Below, one piece after another: positions 1 to 7,052 of a stretch of DNA of 10,298 nucleotides. The stretch's first letter is position 1; the number at the start of each line of letters is the position of its first letter. The position numbers and the translations under genes were made by a program. The stretch covers positions 1 to 10,298 of the forward strand of contig JAFGJR010000196.1 of the NCBI GenBank assembly GCA_016928975.1. Direction: 5' to 3'. This DNA comes from Sedimentisphaerales bacterium. Its GTDB lineage: Bacteria > Planctomycetota > Phycisphaerae > Sedimentisphaerales > SG8-4. Below the pieces are notes generated by a model. That model did not search any database, was not told where the DNA came from, and worked only from the letters and a program-made list of their open reading frames with translations.

Positions 1-397
1 CTCTCTCCAGATGCCTTCATCTTCCCCGCCGCTCAGTCCAATCTGGTTTTACCCGTCGGCTTCGCGACGGGAAAAACCATATCTATTTCCGCCCACAATA
101 ACGGCCATAACCATTTTCACTATTGTCCGATCCTCATTCCCTCCGATAATCCTCTTTAGAGAGACAGTGGCGATGTGCTTTGGGTCGTGAGAATCCACAG
201 TAGGTGTGGTGGGCCCTGCGATTGTGCGAGGCCCCCATAAGTGTGGCATCTTGGACAGTAATGTTTTCCAAGAGGTCCTGCCGCTCGGAATCCAGGTATT
301 GAGATTGGACGTGCGGATCGCAGAGAAGGCGGCCCTGAGTTTCGGTGTCCCTGGATTCGCTGTGTCGCACATGGATAATGCCATGGAGGGATATTGA
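1..397. other. Leading region without an assignable gene
   Basis: Both strands carry open frames here and neither is convincing. On the plus strand a 63-codon frame (206-397, GTG start, no clear Shine-Dalgarno sequence) ends in a TGA that directly abuts the ATG of the next gene in the same frame. On the minus strand a 156-codon frame (519 down to 49) overlaps the start of that next gene and is rich in Ser, Thr, Pro and Arg, as antisense frames often are. I recognise no domain in either. The region could be the remains of a decayed gene or a leader. The only element I trust is the ribosome binding site GGAGG at 385-389, which serves the gene at 398. Confidence 0.3.
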
Positions 398-796
398 ATG
401 CCACGAAATATCTCATCGGCCAACACGTACACGGACAAGCTGATCAAGCTCATCCCCGCTGAATGGGTGAGCGCGTACATAGCGATCAAGGGAATCCTCG
501 ACTCCGCGCAAGACGTCACTCATGCAATGTACTGGGCGACGTTCCTGATTTTGCTGGTCGGGTTACCCTTCTATCTTCGACGTGTGCTTGATATCAAAGC
601 AAAGAAGCAAATTGCCGTGACCACTGTCTCGTTTATCGTGTGGGTATTCAGTCTTGGAGGTGAACATGTGGGAGCGATCGAATGGTATGCACCCTATCAG
701 GGATCGATACTGCTTATCCTCTGGACCCTTGCTGTTCCTATTTTTGTTGGCAAGCACAGCAGTCCTTCTGGCACAAAGCCAAGCACAGTCGCCTGA
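398..796 (+). CDS. Small multi-pass membrane protein, function unknown
   Basis: This 132-residue protein has an ATG start preceded by GGAGG (385-389) at 8-nt spacing. The N-terminal part (about residues 13-34, with the stretch DKLIKLIPAEWVSAYIAI) is amphipathic to hydrophobic. Three further hydrophobic segments follow at about 43-60, 71-87 and 101-117, with basic loops (RRVLDIKAKK at 61-70) that favour an inner-membrane protein. The tail after residue 118 is short and Ser/Thr/Pro-rich. I have an impression of similar small hypothetical proteins with a KLIPAE-type N-terminus but cannot name a family. The last 131 nt also encode the N-terminus of the next gene in the +1 frame, so the two are probably co-transcribed and perhaps translationally coupled. 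No function is proposed. The gene is probably real, because the start site and hydrophobic pattern agree. Confidence 0.65.
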   Translation: MPRNISSANTYTDKLIKLIPAEWVSAYIAIKGILDSAQDVTHAMYWATFLILLVGLPFYLRRVLDIKAKKQIAVTTVSFIVWVFSLGGEHVGAIEWYAPYQGSILLILWTLAVPIFVGKHSSPSGTKPSTVA

Positions 797-1562
797 AGGG
801 AAGGCAAAGCGGTCCAGGGTGGGGCCGGGAGAGACAAACGAGGTGGTAGCCCGCCGTAGTTTCTATGCGACCGAGTTCGGCACATTGGCCGTGCTCCCGA
901 GGGCGTGGAGCCGAGCCACAGCCAACACCACCGGCACGTTCCTGACGGTGGAATCGGAGACACTCTGCACGGTCAAGCCTACGCGCAATCCTGTATGGTT
1001 TCAGTTCAACCATCATTTCTCTGAGTCGGATGGCAAACGTTGCCACCTCGGGGCGCTGATTCTCGTACTCGGCAAGCATGCGGGTGAAAGGCAGATCGAG
1101 CTCTTCCGCAACGCCAAGTGGACACGCCCCAATAGCAGCGAGATTCTCGGTGAGTTCTCCGCGAGCCCCGACCTTTCCTGGGGACAATTCGTGGCGCTGA
1201 CCCGTGAGTCGATCTCTCCACAGGCCGACGTGCGCAAGGTCGATGAAGCCTTTGGAGGACCCTGGCATGGGATCCCGTGCGGAGGGGACAAGTACTCGTG
1301 GTCGTACCGGAAGTTCTGGAATTGGGCCGTGTCGACATACGAGACAACCCGGCAGGGAGCCATGCAGAATGCGGCGCGTATCGACCACTTCAGAGTATCA
1401 GCCCGATTGATCGCGTATCAACCAACGAGGAAAGCGAACTCAGAGAGCCCAGTCGTCTTCTATATCAACACCTCACCAGGTGATTCGGTATTCATGGCTC
1501 TATACACCGTATATAGCACGGGGTTGGACACTCGATCCTGGTACTGGATTCAAATGAAATAG
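666..1562 (+). CDS. Secreted protein of unknown function with signal peptide
   Basis: I place the start at the ATG at 666 because GGAGGT (656-661) sits 4 nt upstream; the in-frame TTG at 654 lies just before that site. The product is 298 residues. The first 40 look like a Sec signal peptide: a charged n-region (WERS...IRDR), a hydrophobic core at about 21-36 (PLLFLFLLASTAVLLA) and a likely cleavage near AQSQAQ at 36-41. A shorter start at Met8 would keep the same signal. The mature part has many aromatic residues and few Cys. Its C-terminal third has beta-like stretches (ARLIAYQP, SPVVFYINTSPGD). I see no known catalytic motif or lipobox, so a periplasmic or exported soluble protein is the most that can be said. 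The gene begins inside the preceding membrane-protein gene, with a 131-nt overlap, which suggests an operon. Confidence 0.62.
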   Translation: MWERSNGMHPIRDRYCLSSGPLLFLFLLASTAVLLAQSQAQSPEGKAKRSRVGPGETNEVVARRSFYATEFGTLAVLPRAWSRATANTTGTFLTVESETLCTVKPTRNPVWFQFNHHFSESDGKRCHLGALILVLGKHAGERQIELFRNAKWTRPNSSEILGEFSASPDLSWGQFVALTRESISPQADVRKVDEAFGGPWHGIPCGGDKYSWSYRKFWNWAVSTYETTRQGAMQNAARIDHFRVSARLIAYQPTRKANSESPVVFYINTSPGDSVFMALYTVYSTGLDTRSWYWIQMK

Positions 1563-1960
1563 CAATTCGGGGGACACAGTGAACGCGGGGCTCGGAACGG
1601 GGCATGATGGGGGAACGGTTCAACTGCGGAGGTACGCGGAGGAAGGAGTCCGGGGGACAATGATGAGGGTTCTACCCCGGCGTTCGTTCGCGTCCTTTGT
1701 TGACTCAACTGCGAGGAAATGACATGGGCTCCTTTTTCATTTCCACCGATTGTCAGAAATTTTTCCCAATCAGGCCACTCGCCTTGATGTTGTCAATCCT
1801 CGTTCGTGTCGCCAGGGAGGTGGATTGCCCGGGTGTCTCGTCTGAGAGCAGGCCGGATGAAAGGGGGTGCGAAGTCAGCTAAGTCTTGTGATGGCCTACA
1901 CTTATGAGAAGTCTGCTTTGGTGGTGGGCCGAGGTTTCTTATTTTATATGTCACTTTAGG
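1563..1960. other. Spacer with little recognisable content
   Basis: The spacer between the secreted-protein gene and the PEP-CTERM gene contains a 9-nt direct repeat, CGGGGGACA, at 1568-1576 and 1651-1659, about 83 nt apart. Similar GGGGGACA tracts flank some small transposase-derived elements in related genomes, from memory only, and no transposase remains here. The stretch 1860-1960 is relatively AT-rich and leads into the promoter at 1961. I found no clear hairpin plus U-tract after the stop codon at 1562. The only coding candidate is the 52-codon frame at 1724-1882, listed separately. Confidence 0.35.
1724..1882 (+). CDS. Doubtful small ORF (52 residues)
   Basis: This short frame starts with ATG at 1724, with GAGGA (1713-1717) at 6-nt spacing, and encodes 52 residues. 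A moderately hydrophobic middle (IRPLALMLSILVRVA) could be a weak membrane segment, followed by a charged tail with two Cys. There is no recognisable homologue, no convincing promoter just upstream and no terminator after it. It is listed only because the ribosome binding site is well placed in an otherwise unexplained 450-nt spacer. A chance ORF is at least as likely. Confidence 0.18.
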   Translation: MGSFFISTDCQKFFPIRPLALMLSILVRVAREVDCPGVSSESRPDERGCEVS

Positions 1961-1990
1961 TTGACTTAGCATCTTGTCTGGTGGTAAAGT
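1961..1990 (+). promoter_or_regulatory. Candidate sigma70 promoter for the PEP-CTERM gene
   Basis: The -35 element TTGACT (1961-1966, 5 of 6 to consensus) and the -10 element TAAAGT (1985-1990, 4 of 6) are separated by 18 nt. Transcription would begin near 1997 and leave a leader of about 80 nt before the ATG at 2077. The region just upstream is AT-rich (TTATTTTATATG at 1939-1950), which fits an UP-like context. Confidence 0.45.
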
Positions 1991-2076
1991 AGGGTATTAT
2001 CACCCCTGGGCTGGCAGTGTCCGCCGGGACAAGGGTGAGAGAGTCGTACGCTTGGTGGAGAATGGAGGAGAAGGCG

Positions 2077-2721
2077 ATGAGATCTGAACTGCTACTTGGG
2101 GCGCTGTCTGTATTGCTGCTTGCGGGCGTGGGGATCACCGATGCTGCACCGATCGCGGTCACCAACCCGAGCTTCGAAAGCCCTGTGACGTCCACCTATG
2201 ATTCCGGTGTTCCGACCGGCTGGCAGGACGGCGGCCATCAGGGCGTCGGCGTTGTGCACGAGTTCTACACCTCGCGGTACATCGCCGCGGACGACGGGGA
2301 TCAGTATGCCTATCTGAATAGCCCGGGTGGCCTGTGGCAGAACCTCACCCATCCCATACAGCCTGGCACGTACACGCTGACGGTCAGTGCCGCAGATTAC
2401 GGCACGTACGGCTCGCTCGTCGATGCGGCTGCCACGGTAGTCCTGTACTATGGTGGCAGTCAGGCCAAGGTCCTTGCCAGTCTGACCGATACCGATGTGC
2501 CATCCGACTCATGGGAGACGTTGACACTCGTCGCCAATGTCCCAGTTGGTCACGCCGCCATCGGCCAGAACCTCGGCGTCTATCTCTGCAATCTCGGAGC
2601 GCCGAGTCCAGTGTCCCAGCTCTGGTTTGACAGTGTGCAGGTCACCTACGTGCCGGCCCCCGGCGCGCTGTCGCTGGTCATCCTTGGGATCGGCGCATTG
2701 AGGTTGCGCCGCCGCTGGTAG
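2077..2721 (+). CDS. PEP-CTERM sorting-domain secreted protein
   Basis: The start is the ATG at 2077, with GGAGG (2064-2068) 8 nt upstream; longer in-frame starts at 2017 and 2062 have poorer sites and would bury the signal peptide. The 214-residue product has a signal peptide (hydrophobic core about 5-20, cleavage near TDAA at 21-24). A mature domain beginning AVTNPSFESP follows and is rich in Gly, Tyr and Thr; it resembles the beta-sandwich, carbohydrate-binding-like N-termini of many PEP-CTERM proteins, with NPSFESP, GVPTGW and DGDQYAYLN as landmarks. The C-terminus is a sorting tripartite: VPAP (192-195), a hydrophobic helix (about 197-208) and a basic end, RLRRRW (209-214). Family knowledge says such tails are recognised and cut by an exosortase during export and surface attachment. 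No exosortase lies in this window. The gene stands alone behind its own promoter. Confidence 0.85.
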   Translation: MRSELLLGALSVLLLAGVGITDAAPIAVTNPSFESPVTSTYDSGVPTGWQDGGHQGVGVVHEFYTSRYIAADDGDQYAYLNSPGGLWQNLTHPIQPGTYTLTVSAADYGTYGSLVDAAATVVLYYGGSQAKVLASLTDTDVPSDSWETLTLVANVPVGHAAIGQNLGVYLCNLGAPSPVSQLWFDSVQVTYVPAPGALSLVILGIGALRLRRRW

Positions 2722-3152
2722 GCGTCATTGATCCATCACCATCGTGGCCGCGAAGGCAGTGTAAGCCAGCGAGCGTGAAGAGTCGAACCTGCTCGCGGCT
2801 CGCAAAGCAGGTGCACGGAAGAGAACGGAAGCTGCGCCACGCGCCCGCCGGAGAACTTCACCCAGTCGAATCCTCATCGCGTCATCGCGTCCTGAACTCC
2901 TGATCTCTGGCCCGTGCGAAGGCATCTTCGTAGGGACGAGCACGGCCGTCGGAAACGACGGAGTCCGGCACATTCAGGGATCGCGAGTCCCACCAATTCG
3001 GTCCGCCTTTCGCCTCAGAAAGACCGTGCGCGCAAGCTCCAACCGAGATCGGTGTAGTAGAGAGTAGTCTGTGGCTACCGCCGATGTCCAATGCGCAGCA
3101 GGGTCTTTCGATTCAGACGGAAACACGACGCGGCGAGGCCCCGATGCTTTCA
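2722..3152. other. Intergenic region between PEP-CTERM and TPR genes
   Basis: There is no gene I can support over about 430 nt. Minus-strand frames of 69-82 codons exist (for example 3091 to 2882), but they lack ribosome binding sites and sit in three different frames, so at most they could be remnants of a decayed gene. Two compact hairpins are visible: CGAAG-GCAT-CTTCG (2917-2930), and CCGTCG-GAAA-CGACGG (2946-2961) with a GNRA-type tetraloop. Neither is followed by a U-tract, so they are not obvious terminators. No clear terminator follows the PEP-CTERM stop codon. Confidence 0.4.
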
Positions 3153-3181
3153 TTGCCCGAAGGCTCCGTGGGCTGTAGAAT
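3153..3181 (+). promoter_or_regulatory. Candidate sigma70 promoter for the TPR gene
   Basis: TTGCCC (3153-3158) and TAGAAT (3176-3181) are spaced by 17 nt, giving 4 of 6 and 5 of 6 matches. Transcription would start near 3188, about 72 nt before the ATG at 3260. The same TTGNCC-17-TAGAAT layout appears before the rhomboid gene on the other strand. Confidence 0.5.
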
Positions 3182-3259
3182 GGCCAGATGCCGGAGGGCC
3201 GCGAAAGATAGGGGAGTCTATGGAGTGTGTTCACCGCCGGAGAACGATGAGGACGTGAG

Positions 3260-5593
3260 ATGAATACGCAAGATGAAGACCACCCGTGGGCCGACACGAA
3301 CGCCTGGGTCGAGAAGGGCATGCGCCTGGCTCGCCGAGGTCGACAAGAGAAGGCCATAGCCTGCTTCGAGAAGGCGCTGGAGATCGACCCGACAAATGCG
3401 GCGGTCTGGGCCCTCAAAGGCATTAGCCTGGCCGATCTGGATTGGCATGAGGAGGCTGTGGACTGCTTCACGGAGGCCCTGGAGATCGACCCGATCGAAT
3501 CGGGAGTCTGGACCCTCAAGGCCATGAGCCTGGGCCATCTCGGGCGGTATGAGGAGTGCATCGATTGCTGCGACAGTGCCCTGGACCTCGATTCGCAGGA
3601 CGCGGCGGTCTGGCGATGCAAGGGCGCCGCTCTGGCGGCTTTGCAGCGGCCGCAGGAGGCCATAGATTGCTATGCAAAGGTTCTGGAGGTCGATCCGACG
3701 GACGAGGACGTCTGGATGGACAAGGGTCGGATCACCGGTGACCTGGGTCGGTTTGAGGAGGCGCTGAGCTGCTTCGAGGCGGCGTTGGAGATCAATCCCA
3801 AATCGGCCCCAGCGTGGACTGCCAAGGGTGTTTGCCTGGATGAGCTGGGTCGTTGCGAAGAGGCCATGGGCTGCTACAGCAGGGCTCTGAAGATCGATCC
3901 GCTCTATGCGCCAGCATGGACGAAGCAGGGCGAGGGTTTGGCTGACCTGGACCGGCATGAACAGGCGATAGCCTGTTACGCCAAGGCCCTGGCGATTGAC
4001 CCGCAGGACACTGATGCCTGGGTAAAGCAGGGTGTCAGCCTCTGTGGCTTAGAGCGGTACGATGAGGCTGTGGCCTGTTGTGAGAAGGCGCTGGAGATCC
4101 AGCCACGAGAACCGGCGGCCTGGTTCGGCAAAGGCTTCGGCTTAGCCGGGTTGGGGCGGCACGGGGACGCCGTAGTCTGCTATGACAAAGCGCTCGAGGT
4201 GGATTCTCGGAACCAGGCTGCGTGGGGTCTGAAGGGCACGAGTCTGCATGCCCTGGGTCGGTGTGAGGAGGCCGTAGACTGCTACACAAAGGCCCTGGAG
4301 ATCGACCCACACGATACGATGCTCTGGATCGAAAAAGGCCATAACCTCCACGACCTGGGTCGGCATGAGGAGGCCGTAGGCTGTTTTGACAAGGCTCTGG
4401 AGATCGATCCAAGCGGTGCGATGGTTTGGTACAACAGAGGTCGCAGCCTCCATGAGTTGGGGAGGTACGATGACGCGGTACACTGCTTCGATAGAGCTCT
4501 GGAAATCGATGCAGACGATCCGGCGGCTTGGTGCGAGAAGGGCATCAATCTCAATCTGTTGGACCGGAACGAAGAGGCCATTGAGTGTTTCAACAGGGCC
4601 TTGACGATCGCGCCGCGGAGTCTGGAGACCTGGCTCAACAAGAGCTTCAGCCTCGTTCACATGGGTCGCAATGACGAGGCCATGGGTTGTTACGACAAGG
4701 CATTAGAGATCGACCCGGAGTGTGCGATGGTCTGGCAATGCAAGGGCTCGAACCTTGCGGCATTGGATCGGTATGAGGAAGCCGTCGTCTGCTATGACAA
4801 GGTCTTGGAGATTGATCCGCAAAATGCGTCTGCCTGGGCCTACAAGGGCAACAACCTGGCTGCGTTGGGCCGGCTTGAGGAGGCCATACGCTGTTATGAC
4901 GAGGCCCTCCAGATCGACCCGCGGCTTGTGATGGCTTGGAGCAGCAAGGGCAACTACTTGGGCGACTTGGGCCGTCACGAGGAGGCTATTGTCTGTCACG
5001 ACGAAGCTCTGGAGATCGACCCGCATGACTGGGTGGCCTGGACGAACAAAGGCACCTGCCTGGCTGACTTGGGGCGACCTGAGGAAGCCATGGGCTGCTT
5101 GGATAAGGCCCTGGAGATCAACCCGTACGATGCGCGCATCTGGTACAACAAGGGCATCAGGCTGGGTGACCTGGGCCGCCATGAAGAGGCCTTGGGCTGT
5201 TACAACAAGGCTCTGGAAAACGATTCGCTGCTCGCGTTGGCATGGAATAACAAGGGTAGCTGCTTGGATGCCCTGGGTCGGGTTGCGGAGGCGGTCGAGT
5301 GCTATGAGAAGGCGATAGAGATCGACCCACGAAGCGCAGGGTTCTGGACCAACAAGGCGGGCGCGCTCCGTACATTGGGTCGGCTTGGGGAGGCCACAGG
5401 TTGCTACGACAAGGCTCTGGAGATCGACGCGCAAGACCCCGATACCTGGTACGGCAAGGCTCGCGCAGAGGAAGACTGCGGTCGGCAAGAGGACGCGGTC
5501 GAGTCATACAGACGCTTTGTCGAGCTCGCCTCGCGCGAGGACACGGAGCGCGCCAGGGAAGCTCAGCAGAAGATAGAGTCGCTGCGGAGCTGA
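3260..5593 (+). CDS. Long TPR-repeat protein (22 tandem TPR units)
   Basis: The ATG at 3260 has GAGGA (3249-3253) 6 nt upstream. The 777-residue product has no signal peptide or membrane segment, so it should be cytoplasmic. After an acidic 13-residue lead, residues 14-761 are 22 uninterrupted units of exactly 34 residues, close to the pattern AAWxxKGxxLxxLGRxEEA followed by xxCYDKALEIDPxxx. A 16-residue charged helix (TERAREAQQ...) closes it. The units carry canonical TPR positions: W, L, G, the pair of Ala residues and the P near position 32. The last unit is the most divergent. A Cys precedes the aromatic in 21 of the 22 units; the last has Ser. TPR solenoids are protein-protein scaffolds, and 22 units would make close to three superhelical turns (about eight units per turn in known structures). 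There is no catalytic domain, so the partner is unknown. The gene converges on the rhomboid gene and is probably monocistronic. Confidence 0.93.
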   Translation: MNTQDEDHPWADTNAWVEKGMRLARRGRQEKAIACFEKALEIDPTNAAVWALKGISLADLDWHEEAVDCFTEALEIDPIESGVWTLKAMSLGHLGRYEECIDCCDSALDLDSQDAAVWRCKGAALAALQRPQEAIDCYAKVLEVDPTDEDVWMDKGRITGDLGRFEEALSCFEAALEINPKSAPAWTAKGVCLDELGRCEEAMGCYSRALKIDPLYAPAWTKQGEGLADLDRHEQAIACYAKALAIDPQDTDAWVKQGVSLCGLERYDEAVACCEKALEIQPREPAAWFGKGFGLAGLGRHGDAVVCYDKALEVDSRNQAAWGLKGTSLHALGRCEEAVDCYTKALEIDPHDTMLWIEKGHNLHDLGRHEEAVGCFDKALEIDPSGAMVWYNRGRSLHELGRYDDAVHCFDRALEIDADDPAAWCEKGINLNLLDRNEEAIECFNRALTIAPRSLETWLNKSFSLVHMGRNDEAMGCYDKALEIDPECAMVWQCKGSNLAALDRYEEAVVCYDKVLEIDPQNASAWAYKGNNLAALGRLEEAIRCYDEALQIDPRLVMAWSSKGNYLGDLGRHEEAIVCHDEALEIDPHDWVAWTNKGTCLADLGRPEEAMGCLDKALEINPYDARIWYNKGIRLGDLGRHEEALGCYNKALENDSLLALAWNNKGSCLDALGRVAEAVECYEKAIEIDPRSAGFWTNKAGALRTLGRLGEATGCYDKALEIDAQDPDTWYGKARAEEDCGRQEDAVESYRRFVELASREDTERAREAQQKIESLRS
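3299..5542 (+). repeat. Tandem 102-bp coding repeats (22 copies)
   Basis: The TPR coding region is built from 22 head-to-tail 102-bp units with no spacers or partial units. Copies are clearly related at DNA level, with recurrent blocks such as GAGGAGGC, AAGGC.CTGGAGAT and GACCTGGG.CGG. They are diverged enough that no two adjacent units are identical. This suggests growth by duplication followed by drift, and it also explains the long stop-free antisense frames across the gene. Confidence 0.9.
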
Positions 5594-5742
5594 CGAGTAG
5601 TCTGTCTTTGTCACAGTCCCTTCGTGAGTCATGATGATGTGGCTGTGCGAACCTCTGTGTCCTCGGCGGCCAGTGATCGGTTGTCGATGGACAGTTCCCA
5701 GGCGAATTCTCCATGGGGTTCGTGCTCTTCGGGGTAGCGCCT

Positions 5743-6939
5743 TCAGCTTTGCAGGCGGGCGAGCTCCTGGCGGCACATCTCCAGTTGGTTGGGGTCAGAG
5801 AGGCGCTCACAAGCTCGCTGGAGGTGCTCGACGGCCTCTTGCGGGCGGTGCAGGTAGCGGGCGTATAAGATCCCCAGCATCAGCTCCACCTGCTCGGCAT
5901 ATTCATAGTTGCCATAATGGGTGAGGAATTGCTCGTAGGCCTGTGCGGCCTCCGTGGGATGCTGATCGCTGGCCAACTGGTTGGCCACGTCGAGCAGGTG
6001 CTGGCGCGGCAGGACCTGCTCGCGGTCGGTCTGCATCAGTTGCAGGTACAGATCCGCCGCCGCCGGCAGGTTCCGTTGCGCGATCCGGCGGCTGATCTCG
6101 TGGCGGATCTGCTCGATCTGCGCTTGCTTCTGCGCGTCGACGGGCGGGCGCGGGACCTCTCGTGCTTCCACGCGCTTGCGGGCCTCGGTCCACGCGAAGG
6201 GGTCATACCCAGTGGCGACGGTGTCGCGGTAGAGCCGCCGGCGATTCCACTGCCTGATCATCGCCCACAGGTCGAAGCTACTGCTGCTGATGAGCCGGGT
6301 GGCCAGCAGAAGCAGGGTGAGTCCGATGCCGTAGGTGTATCCGGCCATGTGCGCATCGTACGCGACGTGAGCGGTGTAGCGGGCGATCATGTTGTCGAGC
6401 AGGATCATCTTGAGGCCGATGAACCACAGCGCCGGCACCTCGACCGTCCCGATGAAGAAGAACCAGTACAGCACGGTGATCAGGGTCTGCGGGAACAGCA
6501 CCAGGTACGCCCCGGTGACCGCGGCGACGGCGCCGCTGGCTCCGAGGGTGGGATCGGTCGAGTCCAGGTGCACGAGCGTGTGCCCGATGCCGCTGAAGAT
6601 CGCGCCGGCCAGGTAGAACAGGACGTACCAGAGGTGGCCGAGCTTATCGTTGATGTTGTTGCCGAAGATGTAGAGGAAGAACATGTTGCCGATGATGTGC
6701 ATGTACCCGCCGTGGAGGAAGGCATAGGTCAGGAACTGCCAGACGTGCCAGCCGGCCGGGATCAGCATCCACTGGGCCGCCCAGGGCCGGATCGGAAGTA
6801 TGGTCATTTCACCAGCCAGGTAGTACCGGAAGGGGCCGCCGTACGAGAGCAGAAAGATGATGACGTTGGCGGCAATCAGCGCATAGTTCGCATATGGCGT
6901 TCGTCGCGGCCATATATTCGTCCGAATCGGCAAAAACAT
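5743..6939 (-). CDS. Rhomboid-family intramembrane serine protease with helical C-terminal tail
   Basis: The product is 398 residues from the ATG at 6939. A TTG 18 nt further upstream is possible, but its GGAG lies only 1 nt before it. The start MFLPIRTN is typical of this rhomboid group, although the Shine-Dalgarno for the ATG is weak. The N-terminal 220 residues hold about six membrane helices and all the expected motifs: HGGYMHIIGN (His76, His81, Asn85), GASGA with the nucleophile Ser135, and AHMAG with catalytic His197. The His/His/Asn spacing matches the GlpG pattern. The protein should cleave substrates within the membrane. Residues about 225-398 are soluble, Arg/Gln-rich and helical. 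The segment AAQAYEQFLTHYGNY to the end has a TPR-like pattern, a common extension in Planctomycetota rhomboids. The substrate is unknown. The gene is monocistronic, isolated upstream by the terminator at 7027-7052. Confidence 0.92.
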   Translation of the reverse strand: MFLPIRTNIWPRRTPYANYALIAANVIIFLLSYGGPFRYYLAGEMTILPIRPWAAQWMLIPAGWHVWQFLTYAFLHGGYMHIIGNMFFLYIFGNNINDKLGHLWYVLFYLAGAIFSGIGHTLVHLDSTDPTLGASGAVAAVTGAYLVLFPQTLITVLYWFFFIGTVEVPALWFIGLKMILLDNMIARYTAHVAYDAHMAGYTYGIGLTLLLLATRLISSSSFDLWAMIRQWNRRRLYRDTVATGYDPFAWTEARKRVEAREVPRPPVDAQKQAQIEQIRHEISRRIAQRNLPAAADLYLQLMQTDREQVLPRQHLLDVANQLASDQHPTEAAQAYEQFLTHYGNYEYAEQVELMLGILYARYLHRPQEAVEHLQRACERLSDPNQLEMCRQELARLQS

Positions 6940-6992
6940 TCGTCGATAGTTCCCCAAACTCCTGATTAGAAGGGCTTATGACGTATATGGGC

Positions 6993-7021
6993 ATTCTAAT
7001 GCCGGTCTGCGTCGAGGACAA
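6993..7021 (-). promoter_or_regulatory. Candidate sigma70 promoter for the rhomboid gene
   Basis: On the minus strand TTGTCC (7021-7016) and TAGAAT (6998-6993) are separated by 17 nt. Start of transcription would be near 6986, giving a leader of about 47 nt before the ATG at 6939. It lies immediately downstream of the minus-strand terminator, so the rhomboid gene appears transcriptionally independent. Confidence 0.55.
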
Positions 7022-7026
7022 AGCAT

Positions 7027-7052
7027 AAAAAAAGGACGGCCTTCGCCGTCCT
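7027..7052 (-). terminator. Rho-independent terminator on the minus strand
   Basis: Read on the minus strand, AGGACGGC and GCCGTCCT form an 8-bp GC-rich stem around a GAAG loop, followed by T7 (7033-7027). The U-tract exists only in this orientation; on the plus strand the hairpin is followed by CTCGTGG. It lies upstream of the rhomboid promoter, so it cannot end the rhomboid transcript and must end a leftward transcript arising between here and the peptidase gene. Confidence 0.88.

Noticed and set aside
738..1388. A 216-codon minus-strand ORF over the secreted-protein gene
   Set aside because: It has no ribosome binding site or domain, whereas the plus strand has an ideal Shine-Dalgarno and a signal peptide.
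2974..5488. Several long minus-strand ORFs (125-261 codons) over the TPR gene
   Set aside because: They repeat with the 102-bp DNA period and mirror the TPR codons, so they are artefacts of a repetitive, codon-biased gene.
5629..5742. An in-frame, acidic 37-codon continuation of the rhomboid gene beyond its TGA (possible read-through)
   Set aside because: The stretch contains a CCGCCGAGGACACAGAGG-like intergenic motif that I know from many bacterial spacers, its length is compatible with chance, and nothing marks the TGA as recoded.
5917..6969. A 350-codon plus-strand ORF over the rhomboid gene
   Set aside because: It is antisense to a protein with intact rhomboid catalytic motifs and has a biased Gly/Arg/Asp/Val composition.
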